From Firmicutes bacterium ADurb.Bin193 (GTDB taxonomy: Bacteria; Bacillota; Clostridia; Monoglobales; Firm-18): DNA of 64,000 nt. Each line of letters starts with the position of its first letter. The first letter of the stretch is position 1. The DNA is taken from assembly GCA_002070105.1 (NCBI GenBank), contig MWCQ01000003.1:79101-143100 (forward strand), written 5' to 3'. A program made the translations under genes and the position numbers. Below are positions 16,229 through 24,506 of this stretch, piece by piece. The notes under the pieces were generated by a model that saw only the letters and a program-made list of their open reading frames with translations, was not told the origin of the DNA and did no database searches.

Positions 16229-19065
16229 GCACCTGACGGAGCCGGTGTTGTCGGTGCAGATGTCGGTGTAGGTGTAGCCTTTTTGGTCGTTATTACAACC
16301 ATATTGTTTACCTCTATCCACTGTACATCTGCGCCGAGCGACTCTGATATAAACCGAAGCGGTACCATTGTCCTGTCCTGATGCAGCATTGCGGGTACAT
16401 CCAATATCTTTTTAGCACCGTTTACGGTTGCCTCGGTGTTTCCGATTTGAAGTACTATTGTTGTATCGTCCTTAACCGCTGTTACCGTTTCGGTTGCCTC
16501 CTCCCACGATACGGTTGCGCCCATAATCTCGAATATATAACGCATAGGCACCATTGTTCTGTCATTTACAAGCATTGGTGCAGGGTCAAAGGTATATTCC
16601 TTTCCGTCTATCTCTACCTTTATTGCACCGCGGTCAACCGGTGCCTGAGTCGGAGCAGGTGCAACATATGAATCCCAACCGTTCGGAATTGGCAGGGGCA
16701 TATTAAGCCACAGCGCACGCTTGTACTGGCGCTTTTCGGGGTCCTTATGCTGCCAGTCGTCGGGCGCGGGGAATACAAAGTTTCCGTTGCCCGATCCCAA
16801 AATTATATCACCTGTAACAGGGTGCTGATACAGCCTTGGGGATTGCAGAACACGGGGAGCATTCATGGTAATGTCTTCCCATGTGCAGGCCGTAAAGTCG
16901 TCATTCATTCTGCCGCGCCATACAATCGGCCCGCCGCCGATATTGACAAGAGCGTGAAGAAGTTTCGGGTCGCTGCTGTCAACAATAATTTTTTCAACCA
17001 TCAGCGTTTCATACTTGATGGGGAATTTTTTGTACTCGGCAAGAAGATTCAGCTTAATCTGCTCCCATGTGCCATCGGGTTTTTCTTTAAGTAAAAGAGC
17101 ATCCCTGTCGGGGTCAACGGTATATATTCGCTTGTCGGTAGTCGGGTCAACAAACACCAGACCAAGCTCTGCGGGATAACCCATTACTCTTACCTTAAGG
17201 TGGTAAATTTCCTTCCATGTTTCACCGTGATCGGTACTCTTTTTTATAACATACTCGTTATTCGAAGGCTTTGTAACCGTATATATCGTGTCGCTTACCT
17301 GGGATGTTGTAATAACATCTGTCTTTGCCTTATTATATGTCCATGTGGTGCCTCCGTCAAAAGATATATTGGGTCCCGCATATACTATATTCGGGTTTGA
17401 CTTGCTGTAGCAAACATAATCGCGGTTAATGGCACCGCCGCCAACACCGGGGTCTTTTTCAATCCACTCGTTCCATGTGGTCTGCCCCTTATTTTGCGTA
17501 ATTATAAACTCAGGGCCGCCGGAGTTGTCACTAATTGTAGCAATACACCTTCCGGGCAAGTCGGGGCTTGCGGGCGGCGGTGCGTCCTTCGGCCACGGGT
17601 CGGGCAGTCTTACAATTGCACGGATGGTACGGCTACCCATTTTTGTTACCGCCTTCATTCTTGTCCATTGTTGATCGGTTATCTGACTGTAATTAAACGA
17701 ATCGCCTCCGTTTACCGTATAGAAGTTGCCGGCATCCTGACAGGAGATATCTATTCTTTTCCAGTCATTTTCATCAAAGTTCATATCATAGAAAATAGGT
17801 CCGAAAAAGTTTGTGGAGCTGCTCTTCCACACCGTGCCGCCGTTTCCTTCGCTCCTCCACCAATAGTTACGCCCATGGGCGATTGCCGAGTCGGGCTGCG
17901 TGGGGTGTGCAATAAAGCATGCCTGCTTTACTCCGGTCATTCCCTGCTGATTCCATACCGTGGGGTTGTCGGCTTTAAGCGTAGCCTTAACCCATTGTCC
18001 GTCAAAATTGCGGATCATCGGGCTTTCTTTACCGACGGCATTATGGACATAAATCATCCTTTTTCCGTCTGCATTTTTAGCACCGACCGCCATATGTCCG
18101 GGATTAATCTTTAAAATATTATTCCACGAAGCGCCACCGTCGGCGGTTTCCCAAACACCCTGCTTTTCCGCAGCAGCACTTTCTACGCTCACAATTATGT
18201 GATTTGTATCATCCGGGTCAACCCACAGAGCACGAACCCCACCATCTATCTGGGCTTTCCACGGCTGTGTCCAGGTTTTACCGCCGTCCTTTGTTACCCA
18301 AACTCCTGAAGCGGTAGACATATAAAGCGTATCCTTTTCAGTCGGATGCTGATCAAGATCATATTTGTCCTTGTATGTATCAAAGGACAATTCGCAGACC
18401 TTGGTCCATGTCTTTCCACCGTCGTTTGAGGTGAAGAAGCCCCCGTTAGCCTGTTGCTGTGCGGATGCCGCAAACCGCCATACACGGGTGTCCGGATCTC
18501 CTCCCGTTATGGGATAGCATGCAAAATTATCCTGCATTACCCTTAAATTAACCGCCGGAAATGACAAAACCTGAGACCAGTTTTGCCCTTTGTCGGTTGA
18601 GCGCCACACTCCTTCAAGCGGCTTTAAACTGGGGAAAATCTGTTTTACCGAACCTGTCAGCATACAGATCATCATTACATTTGAGTCTGCCGGGTCGATT
18701 GCACAGGACTGCGCCTGGAACCCCTGAAGCCCGGTGCTCACGGGTGTATACCATGTCTTGCCGAAATCGTCGCTTACGCGTGCCGCGCCCATATCCTGAC
18801 CCATTAGAATTGTACCGTCCGAGCCTACCGTTGCTCCCTGTATATACTGGTAGCCCTCGCCGCCGTAAATACCCTTGCTGTAAAGCTCGGGGTAATCGGC
18901 CTTATCGGCGCCCAATTGAAAGTCTGCCCGCCCAAGCATCGGACGCCACTCAATTTTCTCGCCCGCCGCAAAAGCCTCCTGTTGCGGCAGTACCAAACCG
19001 CTTGTAAGCAGTAGTGTCATAACCAAAGCTGTGCAAATACATCTGAAAAATACTTTCGATTTCAT
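15805..19065 (-). CDS. Secreted BNR/Asp-box propeller with CuAO-N-like stalk and C-terminal module
   Basis: A 1086-residue exported protein. Residues 1-33 are a signal peptide ending AFAAGEK. Residues about 35-805 form a large propeller with many Asp-boxes (SDDFGKTW, STDKGQNW, SNDGGKTW, TKDGGKTW, SFDGGTTW), resembling the GH74/sortilin-type fold. Residues about 815-930 are a CuAO-N-like stalk. After a short Thr-Pro linker, residues about 945-1086 are a module shared with the 21044-22003 protein (GFGSMWSVASNIQEGDVFYG). GGAGG precedes the ATG, 48 nt after the GH2 gene. Catalysis on an extracellular glycan is plausible but no GH74 catalytic Asp pair could be assigned. Confidence 0.78.
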   Translation of the reverse strand: MKSKVFFRCICTALVMTLLLTSGLVLPQQEAFAAGEKIEWRPMLGRADFQLGADKADYPELYSKGIYGGEGYQYIQGATVGSDGTILMGQDMGAARVSDDFGKTWYTPVSTGLQGFQAQSCAIDPADSNVMMICMLTGSVKQIFPSLKPLEGVWRSTDKGQNWSQVLSFPAVNLRVMQDNFACYPITGGDPDTRVWRFAASAQQQANGGFFTSNDGGKTWTKVCELSFDTYKDKYDLDQHPTEKDTLYMSTASGVWVTKDGGKTWTQPWKAQIDGGVRALWVDPDDTNHIIVSVESAAAEKQGVWETADGGASWNNILKINPGHMAVGAKNADGKRMIYVHNAVGKESPMIRNFDGQWVKATLKADNPTVWNQQGMTGVKQACFIAHPTQPDSAIAHGRNYWWRSEGNGGTVWKSSSTNFFGPIFYDMNFDENDWKRIDISCQDAGNFYTVNGGDSFNYSQITDQQWTRMKAVTKMGSRTIRAIVRLPDPWPKDAPPPASPDLPGRCIATISDNSGGPEFIITQNKGQTTWNEWIEKDPGVGGGAINRDYVCYSKSNPNIVYAGPNISFDGGTTWTYNKAKTDVITTSQVSDTIYTVTKPSNNEYVIKKSTDHGETWKEIYHLKVRVMGYPAELGLVFVDPTTDKRIYTVDPDRDALLLKEKPDGTWEQIKLNLLAEYKKFPIKYETLMVEKIIVDSSDPKLLHALVNIGGGPIVWRGRMNDDFTACTWEDITMNAPRVLQSPRLYQHPVTGDIILGSGNGNFVFPAPDDWQHKDPEKRQYKRALWLNMPLPIPNGWDSYVAPAPTQAPVDRGAIKVEIDGKEYTFDPAPMLVNDRTMVPMRYIFEIMGATVSWEEATETVTAVKDDTTIVLQIGNTEATVNGAKKILDVPAMLHQDRTMVPLRFISESLGADVQWIEVNNMVVITTKKATPTPTSAPTTPAPSGASIITDFVAMDGFGSMWSVASNIQEGDVFYGDRDFVLNTVPDTVKGADWIKTANDSKNSGGTVATFKITADADVYIAHTDMDPSKPEWMSGYTDTGEDILATLNKEVTFSLYKKSFTAGSTIELGENSNNNQMYLVIVKKK
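16378..16506 (-). repeat. 129-bp identical segment (CuAO-N coding), copy 2
   Basis: Partner of 15361-15489, displaced by 1017 bp in the same orientation. Confidence 0.85.
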
Positions 19066-19113
19066 AGTGTAACCTCCAAAAAAGTAAATTTTTTTATACT
19101 TTATCCTGTTTTA

Positions 19114-20817
19114 CTAAAAAGAATTATAAATCTTTTTTGCGCTCCAATATGCCATTTTCGGATTTCTGTATTCATTTACAATTCCCTTGTTGTTAAAACT
19201 TCTGGGCCTTTTCATTTCATTTTCCTTTGGCGTCCGTGTGTCGCAATACTGCCATATATACGAGCCGACTACACCGGGAGTATTATGGAACAGCTCCAGT
19301 TCATAGCCTATAAGCTCTGCCTGATAGTTTTCAGACCATTTTTGATTCTCAAACGAGCACACACCGGCTATTCCCCCGCCGCCGAACTCCGTCATAAGAA
19401 TCGGCAAATGTCCTAGGTTAAGGCTATTTACATATTCCTTCAGGTTTTCAAAAAATCTAAACCATGATGAGGCCTCGCCGTGATACCATCCGAAATACTT
19501 ATTAATGCTTATAACATCGACAAGCGAATAACAAATATCACACAAGGGGTGATTGCTTGCATAGGAAACAAGCCGGCTTTTATCAAGACTTCTGACCTTT
19601 TCAACAAACGACTTTGTAATATCAAACGCCGCCTGAGTATTCGTCGCAATTTCATTGTGAACGCTCCAGAAAATGATTGAGGGGTGGTGATAGTCCCTTA
19701 TAACCATTTCCTCAATCATCATAAGGCCTCTTTCCATAATCAGAGGATTTTGCAAAGGCTCTTCCGGATATCCCCACATGGGTATTTCTTCCCAGAAAAG
19801 CAAGCCTTCCTCATCAAGGCAGTCAAGAAACAGCTTTGAATTGGGATAGTGAGAACCCCTGATAGAATTACAGCCAAGGTTTTTTATTATGGCTATATCC
19901 TTTCTCATCAAATTAAGCGGAACGGCAAAGCCCCAGTCGGGGTGGTCCTCATGCCGATTAACGCCCTTAATGTATATTTCCTTGCCATTAAGCAGAATTT
20001 TTTTATTCTCCGCCTTTATATGCCTGAAGCCTGTGCGGTCAATCATATCGTCGACAACAACGCCGCCGTCTGTTATTTCTGCTCTGAAATAGTACAAATT
20101 CGGCTTAAAAATATCCCAAAGCTTTATATTATCTATCGAATACCCGCTAAAGCTTATTTCCTTTAACGGATTATTTTTGTCAAGCTCATGCGTATATATC
20201 AGATTATCCTCCATATATACATTTACAACTGGCTTTTGCAGTTTATCGGCAACACCGTTTATGCTCACCTTAACTCCGATTTCGGCAGATGTAAAAGCAT
20301 CGTTAAGTTTATAGTCTATCTTAAAATCATCGACCCACAAATTCCGAAGTTCCTGAACCTCTACGCTTCGGTGGATTCCGCCGTAATGAAACCAGTCCAC
20401 CTCTGCAAGCGGAATGGTGTTCATGTTGTCATGCGTGTTGTCAACGGAAACGGCAAGAAAATGCTCTCCGGCTTTCAGACCGCTTAAAATAAAATTAAAC
20501 CCTGTCCATCCGCCATAATGTCCGCCGATATGTACGCCGTCAACATAAACCTCTGCCTGTCCCGTTACCGCATGGAAAATAAGATTCACATTTCCGCCTG
20601 CGGTAAACTTTTTGAAATACCACATAATGCCTTCATAATGATACAATCCCAGTTCATTATTCCAGCAGGAAGGAACACAAGTATCCTTACACTCGTTCGG
20701 CAGGCTTTCATACCATTTTTCGCTGACACCCACCTTTTCCGGGTCCGCTTTCATTTTCCACATTCCGTCTAAAAAGTTAGTCTTTCGGTTTTTATAACTT
20801 TCAAAAAGCCTTACCAA
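19114..20817 (-). CDS. GH2 family glycosidase, beta-glucuronidase-like
   Basis: A 567-residue retaining beta-glycosidase. The jelly-roll sugar-binding domain (EVYVDGVHIGGHYGGWTGF) is followed by an Ig-like domain and a TIM barrel with IKGVNRHEDHPDWGFA, NSIRGSHYPNS and IIFWSVHNE (acid/base Glu, about residue 385); the nucleophile Glu is in ILMTEFGGGG (about 475). The length and the NRHEDHPDWG signature are closest to beta-glucuronidases such as UidA. There is no signal peptide. Translation probably starts at a TTG 5 nt after GGAGTGAG. Together with the sulfatase it suggests a sulfated, uronic-acid-containing glycan. Confidence 0.87.
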   Translation of the reverse strand: MVRLFESYKNRKTNFLDGMWKMKADPEKVGVSEKWYESLPNECKDTCVPSCWNNELGLYHYEGIMWYFKKFTAGGNVNLIFHAVTGQAEVYVDGVHIGGHYGGWTGFNFILSGLKAGEHFLAVSVDNTHDNMNTIPLAEVDWFHYGGIHRSVEVQELRNLWVDDFKIDYKLNDAFTSAEIGVKVSINGVADKLQKPVVNVYMEDNLIYTHELDKNNPLKEISFSGYSIDNIKLWDIFKPNLYYFRAEITDGGVVVDDMIDRTGFRHIKAENKKILLNGKEIYIKGVNRHEDHPDWGFAVPLNLMRKDIAIIKNLGCNSIRGSHYPNSKLFLDCLDEEGLLFWEEIPMWGYPEEPLQNPLIMERGLMMIEEMVIRDYHHPSIIFWSVHNEIATNTQAAFDITKSFVEKVRSLDKSRLVSYASNHPLCDICYSLVDVISINKYFGWYHGEASSWFRFFENLKEYVNSLNLGHLPILMTEFGGGGIAGVCSFENQKWSENYQAELIGYELELFHNTPGVVGSYIWQYCDTRTPKENEMKRPRSFNNKGIVNEYRNPKMAYWSAKKIYNSF

Positions 20818-20945
20818 ATTCGCTCACTCCATCAATTTATTATTCAGCTTTATTTTAAAGATCATAATATTTTGCGTTAGCTATAGTTTGTCTTAATAGC
20901 GAATAAAATCCCGCCCAGATGCGATTTTTTTGATAAAACACCGAT

Positions 20946-20975
20946 TTGAAGGGGCAGTAGCCTCTGCCCCTTCAA
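20946..20975 (-). terminator. Hairpin after the 21044-22003 gene
   Basis: TTGAAGGGGCAG (20946-20957) pairs perfectly with CTGCCCCTTCAA (20964-20975). It has the shape of a terminator but lacks a long T run. The remaining non-coding bases 20818-21003 are AT-rich with nothing else recognised. Confidence 0.6.
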
Positions 20976-21003
20976 AATCAAATGTTATGCTCGATTTTAC
21001 CTC

Positions 21004-21467
21004 GTTGATTCTTACTTCAACCCGATCACAATTGTCATACTTTTTACTTTTTCTTCACAATAACTAAATACATTTGGTTATTGTTACTGTTTTCGCCAAG
21101 CTCTATTGTGCTTCCGGCCGTAAATGATTTTTTGTAAAGACTGAATGTAACCTCTTTATTAAGCGTCGCCAAAATATCCTCTCCGGTGTCGGTATAGCCG
21201 CTCATCCATTCAGGCTTGGACGGGTCCATATCGGTGTGCGCAATATATACATCGGCATCCGCAGTAATCTTAAAGGTTGCTACTGTGCCACCGGAGTTTT
21301 TGGAGTCATTTGCGGTCTTAATCCAATCCGCACCCTTTACAGTGTCGGGTACTGTGGTTAAAACAAAATCCCTGTCTCCGTAGAAAACATCACCTTCCTG
21401 AATGTTGCTCGCTACTGACCACATTGAACCAAAGCCGTCCAGTGCAACAAAGTCGGTTATAATCGAA
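21004..21467 (-). repeat. 464-bp near-identical repeat, copy 2
   Basis: Partner of 15765-16228 at a constant offset of 5239 bp, with no gaps seen. It includes the last part of the coding region and the 3' flank. Confidence 0.9.
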
Positions 21468-22003
21468 CCACTTGACGAATCGGGCGTTGTTGTCGGTGTG
21501 GGTGTGGGTGTAGGTGTAGGTGTAGGTGTAGGTGTGGGTGTCGGCGTAGGCGTAGGTGTCGGCTCAGGCTTTTTGGTCGTTATTACAACCGTGCTTGTTG
21601 CCTCTACCCACTGCACATCGGCGCCGAGCGACTCTGAAACAAACCTTAGCGGAACCATTGTCCTGTCCTGATACAGCATCGCGGGTGCGTCCAATACCTT
21701 TTGAGCACCGTTTACCGTTGCATTAACGCTTCCGATTTGAAGAACTATTGTTGTGCTGCCCTTAACAGCCGTTACAGTTTCGGTAGCTTCCTCCCACGAT
21801 ACGGTTGCGCCCATAATCTCGAAAATATAACGCATGGGTACCATAGTACGGTCATTTACAAGGATGGGTGCGGGGTCAAAGGTGTACGATGTGCCGTCAA
21901 TCACGACCTTAATCGGATCATCCGCAAAGATCGCACCGAAAGACAATAGCATTGTGAAAACAGTTGCAATGCATAGCATTTTGATAAAATTGTGTTTTTT
22001 CAT
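21044..22003 (-). CDS. Secreted CuAO-N-like stalk protein with Pro-Thr linker and shared C-terminal module
   Basis: A 319-residue exported protein. Residues 1-27 are a signal peptide, about 28-145 a CuAO-N-like domain (NDRTMVPMRYIFEIMGA, QDRTMVPLRFVSESLGA), about 148-176 a long Pro-Thr linker, and 178-319 the module shared almost residue for residue with the end of the 15805-19065 protein. That module contains FKITADADVYIAHTDMDPSKPEW and is unnamed to me. The gene looks like the propeller gene without its propeller. Its role is probably attachment or substrate binding at the cell surface. Confidence 0.8.
   Translation of the reverse strand: MKKHNFIKMLCIATVFTMLLSFGAIFADDPIKVVIDGTSYTFDPAPILVNDRTMVPMRYIFEIMGATVSWEEATETVTAVKGSTTIVLQIGSVNATVNGAQKVLDAPAMLYQDRTMVPLRFVSESLGADVQWVEATSTVVITTKKPEPTPTPTPTPTPTPTPTPTPTPTPTTTPDSSSGSIITDFVALDGFGSMWSVASNIQEGDVFYGDRDFVLTTVPDTVKGADWIKTANDSKNSGGTVATFKITADADVYIAHTDMDPSKPEWMSGYTDTGEDILATLNKEVTFSLYKKSFTAGSTIELGENSNNNQMYLVIVKKK
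21491..21562 (-). repeat. Expanded hexanucleotide Pro-Thr linker repeat
   Basis: About twelve GGTGTG/GGTGTA/GGCGTA hexamers in tandem on the plus strand encode the Pro-Thr linker. The tract is roughly twice as long as the homologous one at 15215-15255, as expected for slippage. Confidence 0.8.
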
Positions 22004-22136
22004 GACTTTCCCTCCAAATTTAATAATATTATGATAAACAAAAGTTTGCCTTTTGTCTATACCTTAAAAATTGAATATTGCCGCCAAAAGTGCGCTGTGG
22101 TGCGATGAAAATAATTCAAGTATTGCTTTAAAACAT

Positions 22137-22881
22137 TTATCTGTGCCCTATTTCAGCCTCATAAATATTTATAAAGGTATTTTTGGTATTTCCCTTATTT
22201 ACAATCCTGATATAGCGGAGGCTTTGTTCGGGTATTGCATAATACTCCTTAGAATTGTTTTTTGCTGCCGTTCCGGTGCTCTCAAGGCTTGTCGCTATAG
22301 GTGTAAAGTCCGTCCCGTTTACCGGCACTTCAAGATCAAAGGTGTATTTTCTTGAATTGTTGCCGCTCCATGATATTGCTATACAGTCAACCTTCTTTTC
22401 ACTTCCGAGGTCATGGGTTATAGTCACACCAATTTCTTTATTTGCCCAGTTTGTTGCTAAATCCCCGTCAAACAAATTCTCGGCAGGAAGACCATTGTGG
22501 CCGGGGCTGCTTGTTTCAGCACTTACAATAGTGTATTTTTCCTTCAAAGTAGTATTAGCAGGAAGAATACTTACTCCGCTTGCAGGAGCGGGTGCGGGTT
22601 GTGCCCATATCCTGACCCATCAGAACTGTGCCGTCCGAGCCTACGGTTGCACCCTGTATGTACTGGTAGCCCTCGCCTCCGTAAATACCCTTGATGTAAA
22701 GGTCGGGATAATCAGCCTTATCGGCGCCCAACATAAAGTCCCTGCGCCCAAGCATAGGACGCCACTCTATTTTCTCGCCGGCCGCAAAAGTTGCCTGTTG
22801 TACGAACGGCAGTCCGCCCGTCAGCAGTACTGTCATAACCAATACTGCGCACAGCAATCTTAAATACCGTCTTCTTTTCAC
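22137..22881 (-). pseudogene. Remnant of a propeller-discoidin secreted protein (internal deletion, frameshifted)
   Basis: The first 84 codons (signal peptide, then GEKIEWRPMLGR and GEGYQYIQGATVGSDGTVLM) match the start of the 15805-19065 protein up to GQDMG. There the sequence jumps to AQPAPAPASGVSILPANTTL and a discoidin domain ending LRYIRIVNKGNTKNTFINIYE, but in another frame. The original frame stops at 22555 after RTRSCKRSKYSSC. Some 700 or more codons of propeller have therefore been lost at about 22607, between direct GGGC-type short matches. The discoidin half alone could be translated from an internal ATG at 22547, but without a signal peptide. RBS AGGATAAAATG is retained. Confidence 0.82.
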
Positions 22882-22958
22882 ATTTTATCCTCCAATAATT
22901 ATACAAAACAAGAACAATATCGTCAATTTGTTGCGAAATTGTGTTCAATAAGCATTTA

Positions 22959-24464
22959 TTAAGCCGGTGATGTCCGCTCACAAAGCTCTCCGTCCTTTTC
23001 CATTTCAGCGGATATAAAACGCCGGAAAAGCAAAAACTTTACATCGGCATACTGCGGGTTATCCCATAGATTGCGAAGCTGGTCGGGGTCGTCATGGAGG
23101 TCATACAATTCCCCGTATTCCCTGTTGTGATAGACAACAAGCTTATACCTTTCCGTAATAAATGTCTTTTGCATGAACGAGCTTTGAGACGGTCTGAATT
23201 CGACCATTGCCCAATCCCTTTGACTGTTTTTTGCATCTATCCAGGCATTTTCCTGATTAACTCCCTGCAAGCCCACGGGAGGCTTTACGCCCGCAAAGCT
23301 TAAAAATGTTGCCCCCAAATCTACTATGCTTTGAAGAGCCGTGCTTCTTTGGTTGGGCGTTTTACAATCGGGATGTACGACAAGGAACGGGATTTTTTGA
23401 ACATCCTCATACGCAGGCAGACCCTTCCACCAAAGACCGTGGTTCCCCATATAATCCCCGTGGTCTGTCGTAAACACAATTATGGTATCCTCCATAAGCC
23501 CTTTTTCCTCAAGATAATCCACTATTCTTCCGATATGGTGGTCCATCTGGCTTACCATGCCATAGTATTTTGTCATTATATCACGCTTTTTCTCATCATC
23601 CATAAAAGGAAGCGGAGAAATACAGTGCCAGTCCTTCTCACCAAAGTCAAGGTCATCACAGGCATAGCCGGTATCGGGTTTTTTCTCGACAATGGTTGAA
23701 TAGAACGGAGGCTTACCCTCAAGCTCACCCTCACGAAGTCCGTAAACAGGCATATCCTCCTTATTATACATGCTTGCCCACGGTTCGGGTACGAAACAGG
23801 GGTTGTGCGGGTCTTCAAAACTTGACCAGATGAAGAACGGTTTATCCTTTTCCTGCGCCATTTCAACCGCCTTAATGGTTAAGTCCGCCGTCCACTTTGA
23901 ATTGGAATATTCCTGGGGCAGATCCCATGTTCCGAAATCCGTATATTTGTTGTTTCCGAAATATTTTGACACATCAAGCCCCTGTTCCTCAAGCCACAGA
24001 CCATAGTGCATTCCCGAAGCAAGGATCTCGCAGGAATGCCCTATGACAAGCTGGCAATACTCAAAGCCGAAATAGGGACCTGACCAGTTTCGGTAAAAAT
24101 CTCTGTCTAAAATGCTCGGCAATGATTCAAAGCCGCCTTCCGTAAGGCAAGGCTTAAAATGAGCCTTACCGATCAGACTTGTGAAATATCCGTTTTCGCC
24201 GAGAATCTTCGGAATCGTTGTGGGATAATCATCTTCAAGCCCTGTTCCGATTGTATAACAACCGTGCTTTGACGGATAATGCCCCGTCAGAATAGACACT
24301 CTTGTGGGCGTACAAACGGGGTTGCAGGTGTATGCCCTTTCAAATGCAATCCCCTTCTTTAAGAGCTTGTCAAGATTGGGCGTTTTTATTTTGTCGTTCA
24401 TATAGCCCACTGTATCCCAACGCTGTTGGTCACTTGTAATTAGAAGAATATTTCGCTTTTTCAA
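22959..24464 (-). CDS. Type I sulfatase
   Basis: A 501-residue formylglycine-dependent sulfatase of the alkaline phosphatase superfamily. ILLITSDQQRWDT supplies the N-terminal metal Asp. CTPTRVSILTGHYPSKHG carries the Cys-x-Pro-x-Arg signature with Cys51 as the residue to be converted to formylglycine by an anaerobic sulfatase-maturating enzyme, which is not in this window. VFTTDHGDYMG gives the second metal Asp/His. No signal peptide is visible, suggesting action on imported sulfated sugars. The start is a TTG 7 nt after AGGAGG. It lies between two propeller genes and is the best clue that the target glycan is sulfated. Confidence 0.9.
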   Translation of the reverse strand: MKKRNILLITSDQQRWDTVGYMNDKIKTPNLDKLLKKGIAFERAYTCNPVCTPTRVSILTGHYPSKHGCYTIGTGLEDDYPTTIPKILGENGYFTSLIGKAHFKPCLTEGGFESLPSILDRDFYRNWSGPYFGFEYCQLVIGHSCEILASGMHYGLWLEEQGLDVSKYFGNNKYTDFGTWDLPQEYSNSKWTADLTIKAVEMAQEKDKPFFIWSSFEDPHNPCFVPEPWASMYNKEDMPVYGLREGELEGKPPFYSTIVEKKPDTGYACDDLDFGEKDWHCISPLPFMDDEKKRDIMTKYYGMVSQMDHHIGRIVDYLEEKGLMEDTIIVFTTDHGDYMGNHGLWWKGLPAYEDVQKIPFLVVHPDCKTPNQRSTALQSIVDLGATFLSFAGVKPPVGLQGVNQENAWIDAKNSQRDWAMVEFRPSQSSFMQKTFITERYKLVVYHNREYGELYDLHDDPDQLRNLWDNPQYADVKFLLFRRFISAEMEKDGELCERTSPA

Positions 24465-24506
24465 TTGATTGCCTCCTATGTATTTTGCTTAAATTTTAGT
24501 AAAAGG

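Noticed and set aside
21491..21562. CRISPR-like array
   Set aside because: The repeats are six-base units with no spacers and encode a Pro-Thr linker. No CRISPR array or cas gene is present in the window.
22137..22547. Free-standing intact discoidin protein
   Set aside because: The frame continues upstream of the ATG at 22547 through a typical linker and has no signal peptide or good ribosome site of its own; it is the second half of a broken gene.
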